A stretch of 64,000 nt of DNA from Antitrichia curtipendula (Eukaryota; Streptophyta; Bryopsida; Hypnales; Leucodontaceae). Under the pieces are notes generated by a model. The model made no database searches and had not been told where the DNA came from. It saw only the letters and a list, made by a program, of their open reading frames with translations. Below are positions 34,991 through 46,861 of the stretch, in pieces. The translations under genes and the position numbers were made by a program. Numbering within the stretch: position 1 is the stretch's first letter; each line of letters opens with the position of its first letter. The stretch is taken from the NCBI GenBank assembly GCA_951230915.1, contig OX579639.1, forward strand, positions 11,284,001-11,348,000, given 5' to 3'.

Positions 34991-36080
34991 AGGTATTAGG
35001 AAAACTCTCCTATCCCAAGTTTGTGCCATTCATTCGAGGTCGGATCTTTCTCTCTCCTTTTTTTGGGGCTTCATTCCTAGAACTCTCCCATTCCAACTTA
35101 TTCTAATTTTTTTTCTTTTGGTTGAATCATTCTTTTTTCTATTTTGTTCCTAAAACTCTTCCATCTCAAATCAAAGCCAAATGTTCATTTTTGGTTCCAT
35201 CATTCCTTTCCCTATTTATTTGGATCATTCCTAAAACTCTCCCATCCCAATTCATATTTTTTGGGTTGTTTTGTTGAATGATCTCCTTTTCTAATTTGTT
35301 TTGCTTCAAAACTTAGCAAGTCTCTTTTGTAGTATTCTTCCAACACCCTGCCGATCTTTGTTTGTTGAATCATGCCCTTTCCTACTTCATTTTTGCTTAT
35401 TTCTTGAAGTTCTACCACCTCAATTCAAAGCCATAATTTATTTGTTCCATCATTCTCTTTTTTTTCGTTTTTGTTTCTGCTTCATTTCTAAAATTCTTCC
35501 ATTCCACCTCAATGCCCCTTAGTTTTTTTGGCTACATGAACTCCTTAAGCACTTTGTTTTCAACTCAATGCCATTTTATTTTTGTTCCACCATTCCCTTT
35601 CCTATTTTGTTTGGCTTCATTAATTCCTAAAACTCTTTAATTCCAATTGCATGCCAATAGTTATATGTAGAATCATTCGATTCTCTATTTTTATATACGT
35701 TCCTATTTTTTTCCTTCTTTAATTCCTAAACTCTTTTATTCCAAGTCTATGCCAATCTTTTTTTATTTAGTCATTCCCTTTCCTATATTTGTTCTTTGCT
35801 TCGTTCCAAAAACTCTTCCATCCTAAATCATTGCCATTCTTGATTTGTTGAATCATTCCCTTTCTTATCACTTTTGCTTCATCCTTAAACAAATTCTTCC
35901 ATCCGAAGTTCCGAACTCAATGCCATTTGTTTTTTAATCCATTATTCATATTCCTATTGATTTTTTATTTCATTCTTGTCTTAGAACAATGAGAAGTTAC
36001 AAATTATAGTTTGTTCTTCATGTAAAGGGATTCATTTTTTGGAATACTTGGCACAAGGGACTCTTTTTTAATTGAATGTA
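34991..36080. repeat. Degenerate TTCCATCCCAA satellite-like tract, block 1
   Basis: Loosely repeated units of about 60-75 bp of the form ATTCCCTTTCCTATTTT, GCTTCATTCCTAAAACTC, TTCCATCCCAACTCAATGCC. The same repeat fills 37985-39560 and 43480-44360. No gene is present. Confidence 0.65.
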
Positions 36081-37315
36081 CAGTACCCTCCAAGAACTCT
36101 TGCAACCCCATGTCTAGTTCTCATCCGAGTAGTTTGATTACAAATCAAACTCATGGTAGGTAAATTTAGATATTTGATTGAGATTTTTTGCCCCAAACTA
36201 GGTGAGTCATGCACCTTGTTGTAACTCATTCCACTTCTTAGAAAAATCTTTCTTTGTGAAAGGTGGTTGATTTTGAAAACACTAAGCTAAATTTAAAGGG
36301 ACAATGCTAATTTGAAAATTTCATTGTAGAAGATCATAGGTAGTGGATTTCAACCAGTTTTGCGGTTGAGAGGATCAACATTAGTGCATGCATGCTTCTA
36401 GTGATTGTTGCTTGTAGACATAGCCTAGAAGTTTTGTGAGAAAAAATTAATGTTTGTCTAAAATATTGTATATATGATGTTGCTAGAAGTTCTATAAGCA
36501 AACTTGTGAAGTTCTAAGCAATGTTGGTCAACTTTGCACCATGACATAATGTAAAATTCATTGAGTGGCCACCAAATTCTTTTGACCTTAATCCTATAGA
36601 GAATTTATAGAAGCAAGTCAAAGATCGAGTACAAAAAAGATGTAGATCCTACAACAATGACTAAATGTGGACATTAGTGAATATGGCATGCAAGGATATA
36701 CCTCAAGAAAGTATTCAAAAGTCAATTTCTACGATGCCAAACCAAATCAAAGCTAAGATAGCAGCTCAAGGTGGTAGTACTTGATGGTAGTAGGTGTAAC
36801 ACTTTGTTGCAAAGTCGTTGCTAGTCAGCGAGACATACTGTAAAATTCATGATATAGTAGGCTTCTACAATACCATAGCTTCCTAATGATATCCTATTTG
36901 ACAATATTTATTCAAATGTTTTTGAATACATGACCTTTGCCTTGAACATGTATGAAAGGAAATTGCAAAATACATTAAAGCCAAATAGACAAAAAATTTA
37001 CCTACATAGTGTGCATCTTTGTAATATGAAAGATGTGAACAATGATGTTTCCTAAATATATACGCAATCAGATCTTAAAAAATCATCATACACATTTTCT
37101 AATTAATTATTATGTAATATCGTGAAAAATAAATAAAATAATTCACCAAAAATGGAGTTTCTATTTTTAGACATTGAAATTTCATATGTTGGTGAAGGTT
37201 CCATAAAGCAATAGATTTAATAGGATACTTTTCATAGTATGTTCTTAAAATGGAGTTAAAAAGGAAAATTTGAAGGACTTCATAATGGGGTTGCAAGACT
37301 TTTTGGAGGGTACTG
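36081..37315 (+). mobile_element. Dead Tc1/mariner element
   Basis: Terminal inverted repeats CAGTACCCTCCAAGAACTC and, in complement at the right, CAGTACCCTCCAAAAAGTC, both followed by TTGCAACCCCAT. TA lies immediately outside each end (36079-36080 and 37316-37317). At about 36560 the plus strand still encodes WPPNSFDLNPIENL, the Tc1/mariner signature before the last catalytic residue, followed by a stop where Trp usually stands. Other stops and frame losses make it non-functional. It is nested within element B. Confidence 0.9.
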
Positions 37316-37317
37316 TA

Positions 37318-37560
37318 CAATAGGGCGGGGACTCCATGGTGGGGACTTCAAATAAGGGTGGGAACTCGAAGTCAGGGCAGGGATTCTAGGGCGGGGACTC
37401 GAAGTCAAGGCGGGGACTCGAAGTCAGGGCGGGGACTCCAGGGCGGGGACTCGAAGGCAGGGCGGGGACTCCAGGGCGGGGACTCGAAGGCAAGGCGGGG
37501 ACTCTAGGGCGGGGACTCGAAGGCAGGGCGGGGACTCCAGGGCGGGGACTAACTCGTCCA
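37318..37560. repeat. Element B array copy 2 (GGGCGGGGACTC)
   Basis: Same units as 33610-34790, about ten copies, directly abutting the right end of the Tc1/mariner element. It has no gene immediately downstream and appears to be part of the copied segment continuing to 37755. Confidence 0.8.
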
Positions 37561-37755
37561 GCACAGGAAGCAAGACTTTGAAATGCGACATCCTTGAACC
37601 GCCCTTTTCCTTGGAGAGTGGGAAGCATTAATTTAGCCTCAACAACTTATTTTGGATTCTGACAAGACAATGAAAGCAAGATGCCGAATAAAGAGGTCCA
37701 TGGCCTAAGATTTGGAAGAAAATCCATGGAAGAGGATGTCTCCTTTGTTGTGGTG
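37545..37755. repeat. Segmental duplicate 2 (partner at 34780-34990)
   Basis: It matches 34780-34990 at an offset of about 2.76 kb with small indels. Confidence 0.8.
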
Positions 37756-39974
37756 AGAAATGTTTTTCCTTACTTCTTCTAACACTTCAAACTACTTTGA
37801 ACAAACATATCATTTAGGTTGTAAAAAACAATGTAAATTCTTTGATTTAGGAAATGTTTAGGACACTTTGAGGAAATATTTAGTAAATGTTTAATCAATA
37901 TTTTTGAAATGTAGTGTACTAGATAAAAGGATAAAACTGCATTGTATTTGAAATGAAAGAAATAGTAGGGGAGTTATTTAAAATTCTAGGCCTTCAATAT
38001 GCAACTGCAATTTTTAATTCCATCATTTCCTTTCCTAATTTTTCGGGCTTCATTCCTAAAAGTCTTCCATTCTAAGTCACTGTCCTTTTTTGGGGGGCAT
38101 CATTCCCTTTCCTATTTTTTTCCAGGAATTAGCACAGGTCTCCCATCCCAACTTGTCAATTGTATGACATTCTTTTTGGGTTGGATCATTTTGTCTTCTT
38201 TTTCTGTAGATGCTTCATTCGTAAGACTCTCCCATCCCAAATTATATTTAATTTTTTTGGTTTAGTTGAATCATTCCTTTTTCTATTTTATTCCTAACAA
38301 TCTTCCATCCCAATTTTCAATTCATCTTTTTTTGTTGAATCATTTCCATCTCTATTTTGTTTTCGCTTATTTCCTGAAGTTCTCCCACCCCAAGTCCCCA
38401 ACTCAAAGACACCATTTTTTTCTTCATTAATTCATAGAACTCTTTTATGTGAACTCCATGCCAATATTTATTCATCCAACTCACTTCCTTTCCTATTTTT
38501 TTCTTCTTTAATTCCTAAAATTGTTTAATCCAACGGTAAGCATTTTTTTTTTGCTTATTTCCTTTCCTATTTGTTTTATTTATTAGCACAATTATTCCAT
38601 CCTAAGGGATTCCCTAAATTTTTTTCTCTATGGTACGAAATTGAAGTCTATCCATTCACTTCCCATTTTTCATATGACACAAGAGGTAATGTGAAACAAT
38701 ATTTGTTTCATATTTCTTTCACATTTGTTTGTTTTTATTAGCAACATTTAAAATGCACTTACATTTCTTTCCCTTCCTAATCTTTGTAAAATTCATTAGC
38801 AAAATGCCAAAATGGCTCCATTCCATCATGAGCCCGAAGGCCATTTAAATAATTTAATTTTTGTATTACCTAAGCCCTTCTTATTTTTTGTTAGTGATTT
38901 GCAAGATTATTGTATCCCAAATAGATGCCTTTTTTTGGGGTATATCATTTACTTCCTAATTTTATTTGAACTTCATTTGCAACATTATCCCATGCCATCC
39001 CAATGGCCAATGCCCTTTATTTTTTGTATATCATTCCCTTTCCTATTTCTTTGGGATTCATTCCCTTATCAAATGTTTCTTGGGATTCATTCCCTTTCTT
39101 TTTGGGGGGGGATTCTTTCCCTTTCCTAATTTTTTGGATTCATTTCTTTTCCAATTTTTTTTAGATTGATTAGCAAAATTGTTACATCCCAAGTTATATA
39201 AAAACTAAATGGCATTATTATTCTCTTCCTAATTTTTCTCCAACTCAATGCCAATTTTTGGCATTCAGTTTACCTTCCTACTTCTTTTGTGCTTCATTAG
39301 CAAAATTGCTCCATCTAAAATTCTCAATCAAAGGCCATTTAAATTTTGTATTCTCTAAACCCATTCTAATTTTTTTGGGCTTCATTTGTCACGTTATTCT
39401 ATCCCAACTAAATGCCATTCATTTTTAAGTAGGTAATTACTTCCCTACTTAAAATTATTTTTTGCTTTTCTCTATCATTCCTTTGCCTATTTTGCAAGTG
39501 AATTTTTACCTATTTCAATCCCTTTTGGGGGGGAGTTCCATCATTCCTTTGCATATATATATTTCCATCAAGGCATTAATGACATTTGAAAAGCGTTTTT
39601 TCCCCTAATTTCAAGTTCGGGCCACTTCGTGCCTTCGTGGTCCGTCCAACCTTCCCTACTTCTATTCATTGAGTGGAAATTGGGAATGAATTGTACTCCA
39701 ATTCAATGACATTTCATTTCATGGTATAAATAATTTTAATATGTATGAAGTCCACAAGTCCATTCAAATTTCAAATGAGTACATGCAAAAAATAAATGAA
39801 GTCACTTTGGGCAAAATCATTCAAAACAAAATCAAATATATTTCATATGCATAGTGTAATACAAAGTAGGAAAGTATATAAGCCTATATAATATTATAGT
39901 GCTAGGAAAATAAGTCTTCTAAGAAAACCTAAGCTCACTAGCTAAAACACTCAAAACTATACTCAAAACTATAC
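37756..39974. repeat. Degenerate TTCCATCCCAA satellite-like tract, block 2
   Basis: The same 60-75-bp repeat as block 1, densest from 37985 to 39560, followed by about 400 bp of AT-rich sequence before the RING gene. No gene is seen. Confidence 0.6.
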
Positions 39975-42272
39975 TTAGTCCATGTTCATTGGACTACTTG
40001 CACTGCCACTTGGTCCAGCCTCATTGTCATGTGTCCCGGCGCAAATTGGAAGGTCTTCATCTGTTCCCAAACGAAGTCTACGAACTGTGGATCGAGTTCT
40101 CCTCGCTGGTCCGTCTTCCTCTAAAAGAGCCTTCAATATTTGTGATTGCTTGAGGCTTTGAAGACATTGGAGAGTTCCCGGGCTATGTTGTTCCAACAAG
40201 AAGTGCATCCCATCATTTCGAAAGGTTTCTCGCCACTCTGACTCTGATAGTTGTGCAAGTTCAGCAGGGTCTGGCATGTCAATGTCTTCCCCCCTCCGCA
40301 TCCCCTAGTCGTCAGTAATGCGAACTCCATCAACGCCCCACAACCATCCAAGAGGATGAGGTCCAAATTGGAAGTATTCTTGTGCCTCATTCCAATGCCC
40401 ATTGAAGCATTGGAAGAAGAAATTCCGTCGTCCTTGGCTAAAGTTGTCCTTCAATGGAACCAAGTGGTGGCACACCTCCACAATTTGAGCCGGATCTTTT
40501 TCCCAACCCCATTCGGTACAAAGTTGTTGTTTGCCCAACGAATGGATGTTCAATTTCCAACTCCACACCAAGTCTGTTCCCCACTTCTGAGAATGATCAG
40601 GGGCATTTTCAGTATTGAATTCCCAATGCGGTGGCATGTAGGGAACTAATCCAAACAACTCATACAAGCGCTTATGGAAAGGAGCCTTGCATAGTGAACA
40701 ACGTCAGCGGACAATCATCAAGCTAATTAGGCAGAATGGGTGGTACAAATGTTCACACGTGCCTAAGTGCATTCCACCTTCCGGGCCAAATGGATTAAGG
40801 CAAATGGGACATGTAGTTCCATCGTGTACGAAGGTTGAAGGGTTTGGCCACAGTAGTAATGGATTGCCTTCATGGTCCACGGCAGAGCCAACTTCATTCT
40901 TGAAATCCCAATCATGTTTGGACCAGTCGATGGTTGTTTGTCCACCAGCAATGTCAATGGTTGCCATTTCATCCATGTTGAAATGATCATCCACCAGGGC
41001 CCACGATGTCAAACCAAAAACCCTCTCTTGATTGTGTGCGCCGTAATTGTGGTCAATTTTTTTGAATTCCTCCACCATTTGCCTAGTCCTGTCAACACTG
41101 AAGACACATGCCAGCTTCCGTTGGTAATACTGCTCCATCAATGCATGCAATTGATTTTTCAATGTCAAATTCATTGCAAGCGCGTCCGTCAGTTGGATGC
41201 TTTGGTCCACTGGCCCTGCTGCACCTACATTTGCGGGTAATTCTCCAAAGGACAAAGAATCATCCTGAGTATCCATTGTTGCACCAACTTCTGTAGGTTC
41301 CAATGGAATTTGAGAATTATTTGAAGGCCCTTGCGCTTCCCCTCGTGGATCTTGACCACGATTGGCCAATGTTGCTGCCTCAAGAGCGTGCCGAAGTACC
41401 TCCATCTCACGTTGTTGTTGATTGATTATGTTGTTCTTCTCTTGCATGTCTTCTCTCATTTTGTTAACATCATTATACAAAGAATGCAATTCCTCATTCT
41501 TCTCATTCACTTCAATCAACAAATCCTGGATTCGGTTTGTAGCAGCTGTAACATCCACAATTCCTACCACTGGTTCGTCAATAGGTGGCACCTGTTCCTC
41601 CACAACATTTTCGTGTAAAACCTCAGCAGTTTGACGCGAAGCCCTCCTCTTTTTAGCTCGTAGTAGTTGAGTTCTATGGCTGACTACAACTGGTACACGA
41701 GATCCATCTGAGTCGTCGTCCGTAGATGAGTCTTCAGTGTCATATCTTCGTGGTGCTTGAACCTGCGTATTTGTTTTCCCTAGACCACCTTCCGGGTATC
41801 TTTTTACCCCCCTTGGAATGAATCCATTTGCTGGAGTAAGAATATTGACATTTTTTCCCATTTGCTTCAAAGTTGACCAATCCACTTTCTTGTTCAACTT
41901 CAGCTCCGCATAGACCCCTCGTGCAAGGAAAAGTTGCACTTCATTGCGTATGACGTTTGAGAGAGCATACAACACTTGGTACACCTCAATGCATCGGTTT
42001 GTAAACTCTTCGTCCAAGCAGTATTTTAAATTTGCCTTGTGGAAGCGTCTGTGACAGTTGTGTCGCTCTTCCGAGAACAACTTGTCTATGTGGCACCACT
42101 CAATGTAATTGGCGCAGTCATCATATGTCCATGGTTCAAGCACGCCCTCCCACCCCCTGAATGCAAGCTTGTCAAGGGTTCGTAGAACATGTAGTCGCTT
42201 GCGATGTTTGTTTCCGGCTCGTGGTCGGGTCCTATCTCGTTCTTCCTTGGTCATTCTTGGTGGTGTATCCAT
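39975..42272 (-). pseudogene. Coiled-coil RING-H2 (putative E3 ubiquitin ligase) protein of element B
   Basis: It is one continuous 766-codon frame from MDTPPRM at 42272, broken only by TGA at 40704-40706 and TAG at 40305-40307. Order: basic start; conserved domain YIEWCHIDK to KKVDWSTLKQMG; variable acidic linker; coiled coil (EVNEKNEELHSLYNDVNKMR); conserved FGLTSWALV to TIDW block; and RING-H2 with CPIC, CEHLYH, C and then, after the TGA, CSLC followed by KAPF. The TGA sits two codons before the last Cys pair, where A reads Lys. With Arg (CGA) there the RING is complete. The C-terminal region (PPHWEFN ... GHWNEAQEYFQFGPHP) matches A. RING-H2 proteins usually recruit ubiquitin E2 enzymes; the target here is unknown. 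Confidence 0.85.
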
Positions 42273-42370
42273 TTTTGTAGAAAAAAGCGAAATCCTCCAC
42301 GTGGCAATCAAGTAGACCCCGCACAACGCTCACAACCAGCTCAATGAAGAGATGGAAGGCTGAGAGTATG

Positions 42371-42640
42371 CAGGGCGGGGACAAATGAGGCGGGGATGGC
42401 CTTATATAGTTGCAGCTGGGGACGCCAGGGCGGGGACTCCATCGAGTTGGGGCGGGGACTCCTTCGAGTGGGGGCGGGGACTCCTCCGAGTGGGGGCGGG
42501 GACTCCACCGAGAGGGGGCGGGGACTCCACCGAGAGGGGGCGGGGACTCCAGACAATGGGGCGGGAACTCCAGACAGTGGGGCGGGGACTCCAGACAGTG
42601 GGGGCGGGGACTCCAGACAGTGGGCGCGGACATGATTTAA
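42371..42640. repeat. Element B array upstream of the RING gene
   Basis: About ten units of GGGGCGGGGACTCC with short variable spacers (ACCGAGAG, AGACAGTG). Two units also lie between the TATA box and the ATG. Confidence 0.85.
42400..42409 (-). promoter_or_regulatory. TATA box of the element B RING gene
   Basis: CTATATAAGG on the minus strand, about 130 bp before the ATG at 42272, with the array starting immediately upstream at about 42415. Confidence 0.6.
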
Positions 42641-44671
42641 ATATACGAAGTTAATGTGCTTAGACATATTTCCATTTCCTAAGGTAGAAGGCTCGAAAAG
42701 AGTTTTGGCATTAAGAACTGCCCCTATAAGTGGTTGTAGAATGGACATGATGCAGTTTTCAAATTGACCTCAAAAGACAAAAAGGAAGAAAGGAAAAAAA
42801 CATTCTTTATCACAAGAGCCAATCATTGTCTTTGCTATCCCCATTTTTCTTTAGAATTGCAATATGAAGGACGTAAGAATATAAATAGGGACCTAGGACA
42901 CATCTCCTTTGAAAATTTATAATTAATTCAATAATGTTTAAAAAAATATGAAACCGATTGGGCTACATTCCTCATCAATTTTTCTTGGTTTCAAGGATGA
43001 GCTTAAAAATATTCCCATATAAAGAAATACTGTAGAAATGCGAACCAGCCCTTAGATGAGTGATTTCTGAGCCTTCTACATTACTCCATGTTCTAAGTGA
43101 CTCTAGCAGTCCATATTGAGATTTAATGTTAGATCATATCACTCTAACACCCCAATAATTTCCATATCCTAATCAATCCACCATTCCATATTTTTTTTGG
43201 GTGTTAAATTGCTTCATTATAAGTTTGTAACCCCCAAACCACTTCCATGTCCAAATCACTCCACTATTCCATAGATTTTTTGGATGTTACATTATTTTAT
43301 AGTGACACCCAAATCATTTCCATATAAGAAAGCACTCCACCATTCATATTTCTTTTAATGTTAGATTATTTAAGTCCGTAAAAATAATTCCCCCCGCTAA
43401 AAATCCTAAAATAAATTGATATGCTTCTCTAAAGCTTTGGTCACTCCATCTCCCCTTTTAGACATTGATTTTTAAAGCACACTTCCATTTCAAGTGATTG
43501 CCATAATTTTTCTGGTGTTTTCATTCTCTTCCCTATTTTGTGGGCATCATTACCAAAAAAAATTATTTGAATTCAATGCCACTTGTGTAAGGTGGAATGA
43601 TTTTTTTTTCCCGCTATTAGCAAAATTGTTCCATCCCAACTCGAGGCCATTTATTTTTGAATGATCATTCCTATTAATTTCATTTTTTGCTTTTATTAGC
43701 CAAGCTCTTTCATCTAAAGGAAATTCCATTTACTTTTTGTGGTAATGCAAATCTATCCGAACTAAATGGTAAATTTTTTGGGGTGTTAGTTGAAATCACT
43801 TTGACACACTATTTTTTGTGGGTCTATGTCTCTTACAAAATTATTCCATACCAACCCCAAGCCATTTCGGATTTGTTCCATGATTTCCTTTCCTATTTTT
43901 TTTTTCATTAATGAACAAAGGAGTTCCCATGCCAACTCTATCCCATTCCTTTTGGCTTGGATGATTATCTTTTTTTGTTCGCTTCATTCCTAAAACTCTC
44001 CCATCCCAACTCATAGTTATTTTTTTTTTTTTGTTCAAACATTCCATTTTCTATTTTGTTTTCGTTCATTAAGTGAGAAGACTATTTTATTCGAATTCAT
44101 AGTTTAACTTTATTCGTTCAATCTTTCCTTTCCCTACTTTATTTTTTTCTAATTTACTAAAGTTCTTCCACCTCAACTCAAAGCCATTAATCTTATTTTT
44201 GGGTTCCATCATTCCCTTTCCTTTTCTTTTTTTCGTTTTATAATTTTTAATTTTTTTGAACCTTTTTTTGTGTTCATGATTAAAATTATCCCAATGTACT
44301 TCAATGTTATTCTTTTTTTTGTTGGATCATTTATTTTAATTTGGAGGGGCTTCATTAACTTCTAAAACTGTAAAACATAGACATAGTGAAAAGATAAAGT
44401 GTATGTATTTTTATACCAAACTATTACATTCACTATTTTTATAAAAGTTTTATCATCAATTCATAGAACTCATAAACATGCAATGAGAAAGAACAATGAC
44501 ATAGCAGGTTAATATATTCACATGAGATTTTGAATGTACAATGCATCCGACTTCATATATATTTGAGGTGTTCGGCAATTGCGAAGTACATACACATGGT
44601 CCTCTATGAGGATGATTTACCTTCTATGCCTGAACTATATGCTAAGCTACAAAAAGTAAAAAAACTAAATA
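42641..44671. repeat. AT-rich spacer with TTCCATCCCAA satellite, block 3
   Basis: No gene is seen. From about 43480 to 44360 the same degenerate repeat as blocks 1 and 2 is present. Confidence 0.55.
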
Positions 44672-46252
44672 TTATATACGATAACAACATTCTGGCATAG
44701 TCCAACAGTGGGGGGCCTTCTTCAATGCGTTGAGAACATCTGGCATTGACGCCTTTTCACTCACATCCTCTTTTACGAGGCTTTCCAATTTGATCCTGAG
44801 GTTCTGATACTGCTCTGGATTCTTTGTTGTAAAGTATTTGGAGTCCCACTCTTCCTTCCAAATTTGTGCTGCTATCCATCCGGCCGCATATGCATCAGCT
44901 GCCATGGAATACAAATGCATTTTTTGCATGGCCTCAATTGAATTTGCCGAACCTTGCTCTCCGTATATATAAAACAATTCAGGGGCTGCAAACCTTCGCA
45001 TTCTCTTCTCCTTCACTAGGATGTCCTTGTTGGGAAAGCCATACCTTGACGGCTCCTTCTCTACAGCTCGGCTAGAAAGTCCCCAATCACATATCCCTAT
45101 ATACACCGTGTGCTCTTTATAATCATCAAAATGGAGCAAAATATTGGATGGAATGATGTCGTTGTGCATGTACTGCGCATCGTGGCATTTCCCCACAATG
45201 ACAAGCAAAGAGAGTGCCAAGTTCACTCGGTTCCGTCGGTAAGTTGCAACCCATGTAAGCTCTTCTTTTGTCAACCCTGTACCTTGTTCATGCTTAATCT
45301 CATCGACATCCAATGTTTCGCTTACTTTCGAATTGTATTTGGATAAGAAAGAAATTAGAGAGCCTCCATTCCACCATAACGTGTAGCCTTCCATCGTTTT
45401 AGGGTGGAGGTACGCAATTCGAATGATGCCAGGATGTCTCACTGGACACCCGCCCGCCTCATTGATGATTCCTTGGCGCTTCTCCTTTTCATTCGTGGTT
45501 TTCAAGCTCTTCCCAGCAAAAAATATCCAACTAGGAATGCTCTGAAGTTTTGTAAGCATCACCTTCCTCACGGTCCCATATGAACCAACGGCACTCTGTT
45601 CCGGCATGGGGATGACTTTTACTGAACTTTCAAGCCACTTGAATGTTCCACTAACACAATGAGCTGTTCTGGTGTCTTCAATTGTTGCTTTCCAAGGTGC
45701 TTGCTTTTTCTTACGTGATGAAGAAAATTGTTGAGCAAAGTTTTGAATGATTTTCAACTTTGCAACCACCTCTTTATTTTGTGTGTCCCAATCGCTACCA
45801 TCTTCTTTCTTCCCCATGTGGTAACACCAATTTGACACTATATTGGTTGTGAAGGCAACCACCTGTTTATCCAGTCAGTCTTGGTGCAACCAATAATCGG
45901 AGAAATTGTTGAATTTCTCAGATGCTTCAAACTTTGACTCCAGCTCCGTTCGCAGGTCCCTCATGAGTTTGTGGTACCCTTCTTCGTTGAGCGCCACATA
46001 CTCCCTGGTCAACATAGTCATACTGCGACGAGTGTAGAACACCACAACTATTGCTCTCCCTTCAACTATGAATTCATGTGGAGGCATATGGGGATTGAGT
46101 GCTTTCTTGCGTTTCTTTTGGCTTGATGAAGAAGGATTCGATGAACCTGAGGCCATCAAGTTGTCCATGGATGGAATTACCATCTCACCGACATCATCTA
46201 AATCTACAAACATAGGACGTTTCTCCGTCGATGCACTCCCTTCCCCCGCCAT
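44672..46252 (-). pseudogene. Protein-kinase-like cargo protein of element B (one in-frame stop)
   Basis: A 526-codon frame from MAGEGSAS at 46252 with a single TGA at 45875-45877 (codon 126), after which the same frame continues. An acidic and Ser-rich start is followed by KKRKK, then the helical domain shared with A (LESKFEASEKFNNFSDYWL). The kinase domain shows GSYGTVRKV (glycine loop, about 223-231), AGK with Lys248, HNDIIPSN (H363, D365, N370), DWG (389-391) and APE (423-425). HND and DWG replace HRD and DFG exactly as in A, so these are family traits, not decay. CGA for TGA would restore Arg. The kinase domain alone could still be made from a downstream start. Confidence 0.85.
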
Positions 46253-46395
46253 AACGAAAAGAAATTGTTCAATGGGCCTCTGCAAGCACAAAAGCCCCAA
46301 AAATTTGAAAAAAACCAGGTCACATATGAGGGCCAAGCCCACCACCCACCAAACTCACTCACATAGGTCGTGGGGACGAACTAGTGTGTGAGGCG

Positions 46396-46840
46396 TAGGG
46401 CGCGGACTTGGCAAAGAAATGAGGGCGGGGACTCGCTTTATATAGTTCCCCCGCTCCTCAAGTACCCGCCCCGACACGTGCCGTCCACGCCCCGTCCTCC
46501 TCACGTCCCCGCCCCAGTCGCAGGAGTCCCCGCCCCACTCTTTGGAGTCCCCGCCCCACTCTCTGGAGTCCCCGGCCCCCACTCACTGGAGTCCCCGCCC
46601 CCACTGTCTGGAGTCCCCGCCCCTACTGGATGGAGTCCCTGCCCCCACTCAATGGAGTCCCCGCCCTGACTCTGGAATCCCCGCCCTGCATGTTCCTAAA
46701 TCCACGTAGCGTCCCCGTGGCGTCCACGTGGCCTACTTTTTTGGTTTCATAAAGTCAACTTTGTGTTGACTGTATCGGGCGGGTGAGACCTCTAACGGAC
46801 GTCCCGGACGGACGGACGGGCGAACCGGACGTCCGTACAG
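46396..46840. repeat. Element B right subterminal array, also upstream of the kinase gene
   Basis: Units of GGAGTCCCCGCCCC with spacers such as ACTCTCT and ACTGTCT, the complement of the unit in the left array. Near the end GGACGTCCCGGACGG and ACCGGACGTCCG appear, as at the left terminus. Confidence 0.85.
46436..46444 (-). promoter_or_regulatory. TATA box of the element B kinase gene
   Basis: TATATAAAG on the minus strand, about 185 bp before the ATG. Array units lie on both sides of it. Confidence 0.6.
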
Positions 46841-46861
46841 TATGACAACCATGATTGGAAT
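46838..46861. other. Right terminus and target duplication of element B
   Basis: The terminus CAGTATGACAACCATG (46838-46853) is followed by ATTGGAAT (46854-46861). The third base of the inverted repeat differs from the left end (CAT against CAG). Confidence 0.9.

Larger units (their letters stand above)
28632..46853. mobile_element. Giant hAT transposon B (18.2 kb), nested in the RING gene of A
   Basis: The left end reads CAGGGTTGTCATAACG and the right end, in complement, CATGGTTGTCATACTG, 13 of 16 identical. The 8-bp duplication ATTGGAAT lies at 28624-28631 and 46854-46861 and again fits nTnnnnAn. The gene on either side is one RING gene, so the insertion is certain. B carries subterminal arrays at both ends, an intact transposase (-), a RING-H2 gene (-), a kinase-like gene (-), a dead Tc1/mariner copy and long satellite-like spacers. 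Sequence next to the termini (GGACGTCCCGGACGG then ACCGGAC) appears at both ends. B is younger than A because it interrupts it, and its transposase is the best candidate for an active enzyme in this window. Confidence 0.92.

Noticed and set aside
42385..42654. Several Gly-rich frames over the element B RING promoter
   Set aside because: They translate the GGGCGGGGACTC array; all three frames look alike because of the repeat.
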